NCBI GenBank assembly: GCA_001766965.1
Contig: MEKM01000119.1
Coordinates: forward strand, 1-6,085
Length of the DNA: 6,085 bases
DNA from: Acidobacteria bacterium RIFCSPHIGHO2_01_FULL_67_28
GTDB lineage: Bacteria; Acidobacteriota; Terriglobia; Acidiferrales; 2-02-FULL-67-57
Reading direction: 5' to 3'
Shown: positions 1 to 5,508 of the stretch, piece after piece
Layout of the letters: each line of letters starts with the position of its first letter
Numbering within the stretch: the first letter of the stretch is position 1
The notes under the pieces: generated by a model
The model's database searches: none
What the model was told of the DNA's origin: nothing
Seen by the model: the letters and a program-made list of their open reading frames with translations, nothing else
Position numbers and translations under genes: made by a program

Positions 1-267
1 GGGTTTTCTTCGACACGCCACGACCGCATCGCCGGCCTGGCGGCGCTGAAGAAAACCTTTCTCTACTACATTCGCCAATCACCTCGGATGCGTTACCGGA
101 TCGCCCAACTGCGCGTGCAGGTCTTTGGCGACGCCGCCGTGGCCACTTTCTACTGGACGGTGCAACTCGAGCCAGGCTGGCAGGTGCGCGGCCGCGGCAC
201 CCACGTCTGGATTCGCCAGCGCGGCCAGTGGCGCATCGTCCACGAGCACTTCTCCCGCGCGCACTGA
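1..267 (+). CDS. NTF2/SnoaL-like domain protein, 3' part (5' end outside window)
   Basis: Reading frame 1 is open from the first base to a TGA at 265-267 and encodes the last 88 residues of a protein whose start lies left of the window. The visible part has an Arg-rich helix followed by strands with the texture of an NTF2-like alpha+beta barrel: VQVFGDAAVATFYW, then RGTHVWIRQRGQWRIVHEHFS at the end. The pattern of an R/G-G-T-x-V-W strand, a turn, then W-x-I-V-H-x-H-x-S closing the protein is typical of SnoaL_3/DUF4440 members. These small domains are used as enzymes or ligand-binding modules, and the specific role cannot be told from the fold. The gene converges on miaA, with 4 bases between the two stop codons. 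Family assignment is fairly safe; function is unknown. Confidence 0.75.
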   Translation, partial: GFSSTRHDRIAGLAALKKTFLYYIRQSPRMRYRIAQLRVQVFGDAAVATFYWTVQLEPGWQVRGRGTHVWIRQRGQWRIVHEHFSRAH

Positions 268-271
268 ATCT

Positions 272-1210
272 TCATCGAGGACTGGCGACTCGGCTGGCAC
301 TCTTGAGGGCCGCTTCCCGAGTCCCTTCGTCGTCGCCAAAGCCGGGGAGCCAGGTGACGCCGGGCTCTTTGCGGAACCAGGTGATCTGCCGCTTGGCGTA
401 CTGGCGGGTCTCGTGCTTGGTCTGCTTGACGGCTTCTTTCATTGAAAGCTCGCCGCGCAGGTGGGCGGCCAACTGCTTGTAGCCGAGGAAGCCGAAGGGT
501 TTCACCCGGTCGCCGAAGCGCTCGCGCAGCCGCCGCGTTTCTTCGAGCCAGCCGGCGTCCATCATCTGCCCGACCCGCTGCTCGATGCGCTCATAGAGGG
601 CCTTGCGCTCGGGCAGCAAGCCGAGCTTCACCACCGCGTAGCCTTCCAGGCGGTCGCGTCCGGCCTGAAAGAGCTCACTCCGCGGGCGGCGCGCCTGGAA
701 CCAGACTTCGAGCGCGCGGATGAGCTTGGGGGTGTCGCGCGGGCCAATCTCGCGCGCGGACACCGGGTCCACGCGCGCCAGCAGCCGGTGCAGATGCTCC
801 GGGCCGCGCTCTTCGGCTTCCGCCTGCAAGCGCGTGCGCAGCTCGGGGGCGCGCGGCGGCAAGGGCGACAGCCCTTCGAGGAAGGCTCGGAGATAAAGCC
901 CCGTCCCGGCGGTAACAATCGGCAGGCGCCCGCGGGCGCTCACTTCGGCGAGCACCCGGCGGGCAGCGCGCTGGTAGTCGCCTGCGGTGAACTCTTCGGT
1001 CGGCTCGCAAAGGTCAAGCAAGTGATGCGAGACGCGAGCGCGCTCCGCGGCAGTGACTTTGCCGGTGCCGATGTCGCAGTGGCGGTAGATCTGGGCCGAG
1101 TCGCAAACCAGCACTTCCCCGCCCAGGCGCTCGGCCAGATGAATCGCCAGCGCCGACTTCCCGCTCGCCGTCGGCCCAACGAGGACAATCAAAAGCCGCA
1201 GCGCGCTCAC
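272..1210 (-). CDS. miaA: tRNA dimethylallyltransferase (tRNA delta(2)-isopentenylpyrophosphate transferase)
   Basis: MiaA transfers the dimethylallyl group of DMAPP to N6 of A37 in tRNAs reading UNN codons, in the cytoplasm. The 312-residue product has the family's usual length. Visible signatures are the P-loop GPTASGKS at residues 12-19, DSAQIY at 37-42 with the Asp expected to act as catalytic base, the TAGTGLY segment at 100-106, KPFGFLGYKQ in the C-terminal half, and the closing TRQYAKRQITWFRKE block. About 25 residues follow this block as an unremarkable tail. The start is GTG at 1210-1208: it leaves nine residues before the P-loop strand and overlaps the TGA of the preceding microprotein as GTGA. 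GGAAGG lies 10 bases upstream of it. It is the last gene of the minus-strand run; no hfq or hflX follows, unlike in enterobacteria. Confidence 0.97.
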   Translation of the reverse strand: MSALRLLIVLVGPTASGKSALAIHLAERLGGEVLVCDSAQIYRHCDIGTGKVTAAERARVSHHLLDLCEPTEEFTAGDYQRAARRVLAEVSARGRLPIVTAGTGLYLRAFLEGLSPLPPRAPELRTRLQAEAEERGPEHLHRLLARVDPVSAREIGPRDTPKLIRALEVWFQARRPRSELFQAGRDRLEGYAVVKLGLLPERKALYERIEQRVGQMMDAGWLEETRRLRERFGDRVKPFGFLGYKQLAAHLRGELSMKEAVKQTKHETRQYAKRQITWFRKEPGVTWLPGFGDDEGTREAALKSASRVASPR

Positions 1211-1305
1211 GGGACAAAGACCTTCCAGTAACGCAGGAGCGTGGCGAGCAGCACCAGCGCCAGGAGGACGAGCATCCCCACCAGTTGCGTCCGGTTGAGC
1301 TTCAC
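1207..1305 (-). CDS. 32-residue single-pass membrane microprotein upstream of miaA
   Basis: A short ORF starts at GTG 1305-1303 and ends at TGA 1209-1207. The peptide begins MKLNRTQLVG, has a hydrophobic core rich in Leu, Val and Ala (about residues 9-24), and ends LRYWKVFVP. Positive charges flank both sides of the helix (K2, R5; R25, K28), and aromatic residues sit at its C-terminal edge, as at a membrane interface. Support for it being a gene is threefold: its stop overlaps the miaA GTG start as GTGA, a purine-rich GGGAGGA lies 11-12 bases upstream of the start, and its composition is a clean transmembrane helix rather than the Arg/Pro-rich translation of shadow frames. The frame stays open upstream to the tonB stop, but no ATG, GTG or TTG occurs in it before 1305. 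I do not recognise a family. It could be a real membrane peptide, or a leader whose translation couples ribosomes to miaA. Confidence 0.6.
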   Translation of the reverse strand: MKLNRTQLVGMLVLLALVLLATLLRYWKVFVP

Positions 1306-1316
1306 AGAATGCAGAT

Positions 1317-1323
1317 TCCTCCC
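1317..1323 (-). promoter_or_regulatory. Shine-Dalgarno sequence of the microprotein
   Basis: On the minus strand GGGAGGA lies 11 bases upstream of the GTG at 1305, slightly further than ideal. Its first bases are the end of the tandem repeat unit (GAAGGG), so the repeat boundary and the ribosome-binding site coincide. Confidence 0.5.
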
Positions 1324-1378
1324 TTCAACTTCGCTCCCTTCGACTTCGCTCAGGGCGAGCAGAGCAGGCGCTGCGCTC
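1320..1378. repeat. Tandem 15-bp repeat plus small inverted repeats (REP-like intergenic element)
   Basis: The spacer between tonB and the microprotein holds two adjacent copies of TCCCTTCRACTTCGC (1320-1334 and 1335-1349) differing at one base, followed by TCAGGGCGAGC. Read together, CCCTTCGACTTCGCTCAGGG (1336-1355) is an imperfect palindrome with CCCT/AGGG ends, and GCTC-AGGGC-GAGC (1348-1360) is a second small one. A further imperfect hairpin (GAGC and GCTC ends) covers about 1357-1378. I recall very similar CCCTGAGCGAAGTCGAAGGG-type sequences as abundant dispersed intergenic repeats in GC-rich bacterial genomes, but copy number in this genome cannot be judged from one window. No T-run follows, so it is not a classical terminator. 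Confidence 0.6.
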
Positions 1379-1396
1379 GGAATGGCAAAGCGTGGC

Positions 1397-2368
1397 CTAC
1401 TGCCCGTCGTAGTTCAGCGGGAGATTGTAAAGGAAGGTGAACTGCAAGACGATGTTGTCGCCGGTGAACTCCGCCGGCAGCGGCGGAAAGGGTTGGCCGG
1501 CGCGGATGGCGGCCAGGGCCGGCCGGTCCAGGTGCGAGCGGCCCGAGCTGCGGACAACCGTCGGCTGGCCCAGCGGCACCGCGCCGTCCTTCAGAATCGT
1601 AAAGACGATCACCACGCGCCCCTGCTCGCCCCAGCGGGCCGACTCCGGGATGACCGCGTACCAGTTGCGCCGCACTTCGCGCAAGAGGCGGATCAGGTAG
1701 GGCGTGAAGTCGACGCCGCGGGTGTCGGAAAGAATCTGCGGTAAGGGTGTATCGAAGTTGGGCTGCACCGGCCCGGCTTCGCCGCCCGGCGGCCCACCCG
1801 GCCCGCCCTGGCCGCGGCGCAAGCCCTCTTCGATGGTGCGCCCCGGGCTGCTCATGGGCAAATCGAGCTTGGGCCCGCCGCCGCTGCGCTGCGGCAGGTC
1901 TTCCAGGCGCGCGACCTCTTTCTGCGCGAGCGCCCCCTTATCCCCTCCCCTCGGCGTCCCCGGCTCGCCGCCCGGCGTGGGACTGGGCGCGGGCACGCCG
2001 CCCGGGTTGATGACGATGCGGTCGGAAGGCTCCGAGGGTTTCGCTGGCGGGATGACGGCTTCGAGCTCGCGCGGGCCGATGGTGAGCGAGCGGCGCCGCG
2101 CCATCTGCTCGCGCTCGTCCGGCGTCAACGCGGGCTCCTTTGGCTTCGGGTTGAGGTCGGGCGGGAGCGTCAGGATGGTGAGCTCGCGCGGCTCCACCGG
2201 GATGAGCCGGACCACTTTCGGCGCGGCGAAGATGGCGGGACTGACGATGGCGAGCAAGAGCAGGCCCAGGTGAAGGACGCCGGCGGCCATCAGCGACTCG
2301 CGGCGGCGGACGCGAACCGCGTCCTCCTGCCAGTCCACCAGGAAACCGAATTCGTCCCGGGTCGCCAT
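1397..2368 (-). CDS. TonB/TolA-type energy-transducer family protein
   Basis: A 323-residue protein with the layout of the TonB/TolA family. It has a charged cytoplasmic N-terminus (residues 1-26), one hydrophobic segment (about 27-49, rich in Leu and Ala) serving as a signal anchor, and a long Pro/Gly-rich periplasmic linker (about 50-215, with PSPTPGG and QGGPGGPPGG runs). A C-terminal TonB_C-like domain covers about 219-320, including VRRNWY at 232-237, a beta pair around GRVVIVFTILKDG, and the closing LQFTFLYNLPL. TonB proteins carry the ExbB/ExbD-coupled proton-motive force to outer-membrane receptors; TolA relatives act in envelope integrity. No exbB or exbD lies in the window, so the partner is unknown. 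ATG at 2368 is 8 bases after the preceding stop, with GAGG overlapping that stop. It sits where lpxB is often found. Family membership is confident; the tonB gene name is not. Confidence 0.88.
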   Translation of the reverse strand: MATRDEFGFLVDWQEDAVRVRRRESLMAAGVLHLGLLLLAIVSPAIFAAPKVVRLIPVEPRELTILTLPPDLNPKPKEPALTPDEREQMARRRSLTIGPRELEAVIPPAKPSEPSDRIVINPGGVPAPSPTPGGEPGTPRGGDKGALAQKEVARLEDLPQRSGGGPKLDLPMSSPGRTIEEGLRRGQGGPGGPPGGEAGPVQPNFDTPLPQILSDTRGVDFTPYLIRLLREVRRNWYAVIPESARWGEQGRVVIVFTILKDGAVPLGQPTVVRSSGRSHLDRPALAAIRAGQPFPPLPAEFTGDNIVLQFTFLYNLPLNYDGQ

Positions 2369-2376
2369 CGGCTTGG

Positions 2377-3375
2377 CTACCTCGGCGCAGCGGCGGTGAG
2401 CGTCGCCGGCAGCTTGCGGGCGTGGGCAGCGATGGCGGCGGCGACGCGCTCGGCGAGCTCGAGCGCCCGGCGGCCTTCGGCGCCGGTCACGGGGCGGCTC
2501 TCGCGCGTGCGCACCGCTTCCAGGAAGGCGCGCAACTCGGCCCGCAGCGGCTCCTCCGCCTCCGCCTCGAGCTTGCGGATTTCGAGCCCCGCGGGCAGTC
2601 CGGGCAGCAGCGGCGGGCCCGAAGTCTTTTCGTTCAGGCGGATAAGCAGGGCGTCGCGGCGTGTGTAATCAACCGAAACGTACTCGCGGGGCTGGAAGAA
2701 ACGCAGCTTGCGGACTTTGTCGGTCGAGACGCGGCTGGCGGTGAGGTTGGCCACGCAGCCGTTGGCGAACTCGAGGCGCACGCTGGCGATGTCGACCCGC
2801 GGGCTCAAGATGGGGATGCCGACGGCGTGCACCTGCTCGACCGGCGCGTTGACGAAAGTGAGCAGGATGTCGAGGTCGTGAATCATCACGTCGAAGATCA
2901 CGTCCACGTCCAGGCTGCGCCCGGAGAACCCGCCCAGGCGGTGCACCTCGAAAAAAAGAGGCTGCGTCACAATCCGGGCCGCCGCCTGCACCGCCGGGTT
3001 GAAGCGCTCCGTGTGCCCTACCTGTAAGATGCGCTTGGCTTGCTCGGCGGCGCGGATGAGCTCGTCGGCTTCGGCGAGCGAAGCGGCGATGGGTTTTTCC
3101 ACTAGAACGTCGCAGCCGCGCCGCAGGAGCTCGAGGCCGACGCGGGCGTGCTCGCGCGTCGGCACCGCCACGCTGACGGCCCGCGCCTGCGCCGCGACCT
3201 CATCGAGAGAGGCGAAAGAGCGGGTCTCGTACTCCTTGGCTACGCTCGCGGCGCGGGCCCCCTCAATGTCGAAGACGCCGACGAGCTCGGCGTCTTCGAG
3301 CGCGCGGTAGACGCGGGCGTGCTGCCGCCCGAACTCCCCTACGCCCACTACCGCGACCTTGATCTTGTCGGCCAT
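2377..3375 (-). CDS. Gfo/Idh/MocA-family NAD(P)-dependent sugar dehydrogenase, candidate UDP-GlcNAc 3-dehydrogenase
   Basis: A 332-residue protein, a normal length for the family. The N-terminal Rossmann fold opens with KVAVVGVGEFGRQHA, giving GxGxxG at residues 11-16. The EKP signature at 93-95 supplies the Lys that contacts cofactor and substrate. GHTERFNPA follows at 120-128, and D162-x3-H166-x2-D169 (DVMIHDLD) contains the probable catalytic His. The beta-sheet substrate domain follows. Known GnnA enzymes of this superfamily oxidise the 3-OH of UDP-GlcNAc so that GnnB can aminate it, giving amide-linked acyl chains in lipid A, and gnnA lies beside lpx genes in Acidithiobacillus. Position 3 bases after lpxI supports a nucleotide-sugar or lipid A role, but no gnnB is visible, so substrate and name remain inference. 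GAGG of the lpxI tail is 11 bases before the ATG. Confidence 0.88.
   Translation of the reverse strand: MADKIKVAVVGVGEFGRQHARVYRALEDAELVGVFDIEGARAASVAKEYETRSFASLDEVAAQARAVSVAVPTREHARVGLELLRRGCDVLVEKPIAASLAEADELIRAAEQAKRILQVGHTERFNPAVQAAARIVTQPLFFEVHRLGGFSGRSLDVDVIFDVMIHDLDILLTFVNAPVEQVHAVGIPILSPRVDIASVRLEFANGCVANLTASRVSTDKVRKLRFFQPREYVSVDYTRRDALLIRLNEKTSGPPLLPGLPAGLEIRKLEAEAEEPLRAELRAFLEAVRTRESRPVTGAEGRRALELAERVAAAIAAHARKLPATLTAAAPR
3269..3299. repeat. Perfect 13-bp inverted repeat inside the dehydrogenase gene
   Basis: Arms 3269-3281 (TCGAAGACGCCGA) and 3287-3299 are perfect reverse complements separated by five bases (CGAGC). The element covers about codons 26-36 of the dehydrogenase, encoding EDAELVGVFD, the end of the second Rossmann strand. 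On the mRNA it would form a very stable stem-loop. No T-run follows. It may simply result from alternating GAC/GTC-type codons in GC-rich coding DNA. Confidence 0.7.
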
Positions 3376-3378
3376 CCC

Positions 3379-4203
3379 TTAAGCTTCCTCGGTGCTGAAG
3401 GCCGCGACGGCGATGCCGTGCTCGTCGGCGCGGCGGACGAACTCTTCGCGGTCGAAGACGAGCGTGCGCCCGGCGTCGAGCGCCAGCGCCGTGGCGTTCG
3501 CCCGCTTCATCACTTCGAGCGTCTCGAGACCCACCACCGGCACGTCGAAGCGCATGTCCTGCTTCGGCTTCGAGACCTTGACGACCACCAGCCGCCGGCC
3601 GCGGGCCAGCCCGGCAGCGCGCTCGATGGCGGCGTCGGTGCCTTCCATCGCCTCGATGGCCACGCAGGCGCGCTGGCTGACCACGACCGTCTGGCCGAGG
3701 TCGAGCCGGGCGATCTCCCGCCCGATGCGGCGGCCGTAGGCGATGTCGGCCGACTCGTCGGCGTCGGGCGCGCGGCGCGTGAGCGGCCCGGGCGCGGGCA
3801 GCAGCCGCTGCAGGAACACGGTCGAGTCCACCACCTCGATCCCCACCGCCTGCAAGGCGGCGGCGATGCCGCCGATCAAGGCGTCGGTGTTTTTCTGCGG
3901 CAGGCGCGCCAGCAGCTGCGCCAGGAAAGTGTCCGGCGGAATGTCGCTGAAGATCTTGTCGTGCCGGACCTGGCCGGCCAGCACCGCCTTGCGCACCGCT
4001 TCCTGGCGCAGGATGCCGAGCGCCTTCTGCAACTCGCCCAGGCTGACCCAGTGGACGCGCGCGCCGAGCTGCTCGATCTCCGGCAGAGTTTCCTCGCGCA
4101 GCGCCAGCACCACCATGTCCACGCCCTGCTGGCGCGCTTCTTTGAGCACGAGCAGCGGGAACTGCCCGTTGCCGGCAATTAGCGCGTAGCGTTCGCCGCT
4201 CAC
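3379..4203 (-). CDS. lpxI: UDP-2,3-diacylglucosamine diphosphatase LpxI (DUF1009 family)
   Basis: LpxI hydrolyses UDP-2,3-diacylglucosamine to lipid X and UMP, the lipid A step done by LpxH in E. coli, by a different fold and attack site. The 274-residue product matches the family's length. It opens with YALIAGNGQFPLL (residues 6-18), the N-terminal glycine-rich signature. KNTDALIGGIAAALQ (104-118), the acidic DADESADIAYGR region (147-158), EAMEGTDAAI (184-193) and KPKQDMRFDVPVVG (212-225) follow. D220 in the last motif aligns, from memory, with the catalytic Asp225 of Caulobacter LpxI. The chosen start is GTG 4203-4201, overlapping the lpxA stop as GTGA, with GGGG 7 bases upstream. An in-frame ATG at 4524 would add 107 Arg/Pro-rich residues inside lpxA with no resemblance to LpxI and is rejected. 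Confidence 0.95.
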   Translation of the reverse strand: MSGERYALIAGNGQFPLLVLKEARQQGVDMVVLALREETLPEIEQLGARVHWVSLGELQKALGILRQEAVRKAVLAGQVRHDKIFSDIPPDTFLAQLLARLPQKNTDALIGGIAAALQAVGIEVVDSTVFLQRLLPAPGPLTRRAPDADESADIAYGRRIGREIARLDLGQTVVVSQRACVAIEAMEGTDAAIERAAGLARGRRLVVVKVSKPKQDMRFDVPVVGLETLEVMKRANATALALDAGRTLVFDREEFVRRADEHGIAVAAFSTEEA

Positions 4204-4976
4204 TTGATCACCCCGCGCTCGGCGGATTCGACGAACTTGACCAGCGCGCGCACGTCCTCGTCCTGGTCGAGCGTGGCGCGGATCTTTTCGAGCGCCTGGC
4301 TGGTGTTGAGCTTCGACTGCGTGAGCAGCCGCATGGCCTGGTGCAGGCGCTCGATGCGCTCCTCGGAAAACCCGCGCCGGCGCAGCCCGACCACGTTCAC
4401 GCCGTAGACCTTGGTTTCGCGCTCGTGCACGGTGCGCGAATAGGGCAACACGTCCTGGGTGATGACCGAGTAGCCGCCGATGAAGGCGTGGCGGCCGATG
4501 CGGCAGAACTGGTGGACGCCGCAAAAGGCCCCCAGGGTGGCGTAATCCTCGATGACCACGTGGCCGGCCAGCGTGGCGGCGTTGCCGAGGATGAGGTGGT
4601 CGCCCAGGATACAGTCGTGGGCGATGTGCACGTAGGCCATCAGCAGGTTGTCGTTCCCGATCTTAGTGAGCGCCCCGCCGCCCGTGGTACCGCGGTGGAT
4701 GGTGACGAACTCGCGGATGCGGTTGTCGTCGCCGATGATGACCTCGCTGTGCTCGCCACGGAACTTCAGGTCCTGCGGGATGAGCCCCAGGCTGGCGAAG
4801 GGAAAGATGCGGTTGCGGCGGCCGATGCGGATGGGGCCTTCGACGACGGCGTGGGCGCCGATTTCGGTCTCTTCGCCGATCTCGACCTCGGCGCCGATCA
4901 CAGCGTACGGCCCGACGCGCACGCTCGAGGCCAGGCGCGCCTTCGGATCAACGATAGCCGTGGGATGAACGCTCAT
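4200..4976 (-). CDS. lpxA: Acyl-ACP--UDP-N-acetylglucosamine O-acyltransferase
   Basis: LpxA catalyses the first lipid A step, moving a 3-hydroxyacyl chain from ACP to the 3-position of UDP-GlcNAc in the cytoplasm, as a trimer of left-handed beta-helices. The 258-residue protein has the hexapeptide-repeat pattern from HPTAIVDPKA onward. Diagnostic sites are VHIAHDCILGD with H117 and H120 (equivalents of E. coli H122 and catalytic H125), LAGHV with H139 (E. coli H144), VHQFC with H155 (E. coli H160), and GLRRRGFS at 197-204, which begins the helical C-terminal domain. G168 in FIGGYS aligns with E. coli G173, the chain-length ruler residue, so a chain of about 14 carbons is not sterically excluded; this is inference. 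The loop at 180-191 (SRTVHERETKVY) appears one residue longer than in E. coli. Its ATG overlaps the fabZ stop (ATGA), implying translational coupling. Confidence 0.98.
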   Translation of the reverse strand: MSVHPTAIVDPKARLASSVRVGPYAVIGAEVEIGEETEIGAHAVVEGPIRIGRRNRIFPFASLGLIPQDLKFRGEHSEVIIGDDNRIREFVTIHRGTTGGGALTKIGNDNLLMAYVHIAHDCILGDHLILGNAATLAGHVVIEDYATLGAFCGVHQFCRIGRHAFIGGYSVITQDVLPYSRTVHERETKVYGVNVVGLRRRGFSEERIERLHQAMRLLTQSKLNTSQALEKIRATLDQDEDVRALVKFVESAERGVIK

Positions 4977-5446
4977 TCGGGCCGGGTCCCGCCTTTGCCC
5001 GCGCGGGCGCGGTCGCGTTCCACCACCGTGGCCAGCAGCTCGGCTTCGGCCACCAGGCGCTCGCCCACGTAGGCTTTGCCGCTCATCTTGCTGCGCGTGG
5101 TCCGCCAGGAAAGGACTTCAATCTCGAGGCGCAGGGTGTCGCCGGGAAAAACCGGCTGGCGGAAACGCGCCTGGTTGATGCCGGCGAAGAAGACGAGCTT
5201 GGAGTCGCGCTCGGGGATCTCGCGCAGGAGCATGATGGCGCCCGCCTGCGCCAGCGCTTCGACGATGAGCACGCCCGGCATCACCGGCGCGCCGGGAAAG
5301 TGCCCGGCGAAGTAGGGCTCGCTCGCCCGCACATGCTTCAGCGCCACCAGGCGCTTGGCCGGCTCCAGCGACACCACTTCGTCCACCAGCAGAAAGGGCT
5401 CGCGGTGGGGCAGGATCTTTCGGATGTCGTCCGGGCCGAGTCTCAC
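4973..5446 (-). CDS. fabZ: (3R)-hydroxyacyl-[acyl-carrier-protein] dehydratase FabZ
   Basis: FabZ removes water from 3-hydroxyacyl-ACP in fatty-acid elongation and shares the 3-hydroxyacyl-ACP pool with LpxA. The hot-dog fold signatures are clear: IRKILPHREPFLLVDEV near the N-terminus, then YFAGHFPGAPVMPGVLIVEA with H49 and E63 as the catalytic pair, and FPGDTLRLE further on. I chose the GTG at 5446-5444, giving 157 residues, because GGAGG lies 5 bases upstream and a TATAAT box lies 31 bases upstream. The longer ATG at 5500 would start before the predicted transcription start, lacks a ribosome-binding site, and adds 18 residues unlike FabZ. It is the first gene of the minus-strand operon here; lpxD, often its upstream neighbour, is replaced by a divergent peptidase gene. 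Confidence 0.96.
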   Translation of the reverse strand: MRLGPDDIRKILPHREPFLLVDEVVSLEPAKRLVALKHVRASEPYFAGHFPGAPVMPGVLIVEALAQAGAIMLLREIPERDSKLVFFAGINQARFRQPVFPGDTLRLEIEVLSWRTTRSKMSGKAYVGERLVAEAELLATVVERDRARAGKGGTRPE

Positions 5447-5451
5447 CCGCG

Positions 5452-5456
5452 CCTCC
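5452..5456 (-). promoter_or_regulatory. Shine-Dalgarno sequence of fabZ
   Basis: GGAGG on the minus strand, 5 bases before the GTG at 5446. It decides between this start and the in-frame ATG at 5500. Confidence 0.75.
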
Positions 5457-5476
5457 GTCTCGTGCGCATTCGCTCG

Positions 5477-5505
5477 ATTATAGACGAAGCGCGGCGGCAT
5501 CGGCT
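5477..5505 (-). promoter_or_regulatory. Probable sigma-70-type promoter of the fabZ-lpxA-lpxI operon
   Basis: A perfect TATAAT -10 hexamer occurs on the minus strand (5482 to 5477) in the gap between fabZ and the divergent peptidase, in otherwise very GC-rich DNA. The -35 region is weak: TAGCCG at 5505-5500 (three of six matches to TTGACA) with an 18-bp spacer. Transcription would start near 5470, leaving a short leader of about 25 bases that contains the fabZ ribosome-binding site. The -10 call is strong, the -35 uncertain. Confidence 0.65.
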
Positions 5506-5508
5506 AGG

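Noticed and set aside
461..1231. 256-codon plus-strand ORF opposite miaA
   Set aside because: It lies wholly antisense to a gene with clear MiaA motifs, and its translation is low-complexity (Ala/Arg/Gln/Gly) with no domain; it is a GC-rich shadow frame.
1320..1360. CRISPR-like short direct repeats
   Set aside because: Only two directly adjacent 15-bp copies without spacers; the nested palindromes fit a REP-like intergenic element.
1704..2273. 189-codon plus-strand ORF rich in Gly/Pro/Ser opposite the tonB linker
   Set aside because: Its low complexity is the complement of the Pro/Gly linker codons; there is no start context or domain.
3148..4182. 344-codon plus-strand ORF across lpxI and the dehydrogenase start
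   Set aside because: It crosses two confident minus-strand genes and their junction; composition is biased to Ala/Arg/Asp/His, with no recognisable domain.
4204..4524. 107-residue N-terminal extension of lpxI from an ATG within lpxA
   Set aside because: The sequence is Arg/Pro/His-rich and unlike LpxI, and would overlap lpxA by more than 300 bases; the GTG at 4203 gives the family length and a GTGA overlap.
4341..5072. 243-codon plus-strand ORF opposite lpxA
   Set aside because: The Val/Asp/Ala/Gly periodicity mirrors the antisense of the LpxA hexapeptide repeats; it is not a repeat protein in its own right.
5447..5500. 18-residue N-terminal extension of FabZ from the ATG at 5500
   Set aside because: It contains the TATAAT promoter box, has no ribosome-binding site and does not resemble FabZ N-termini.
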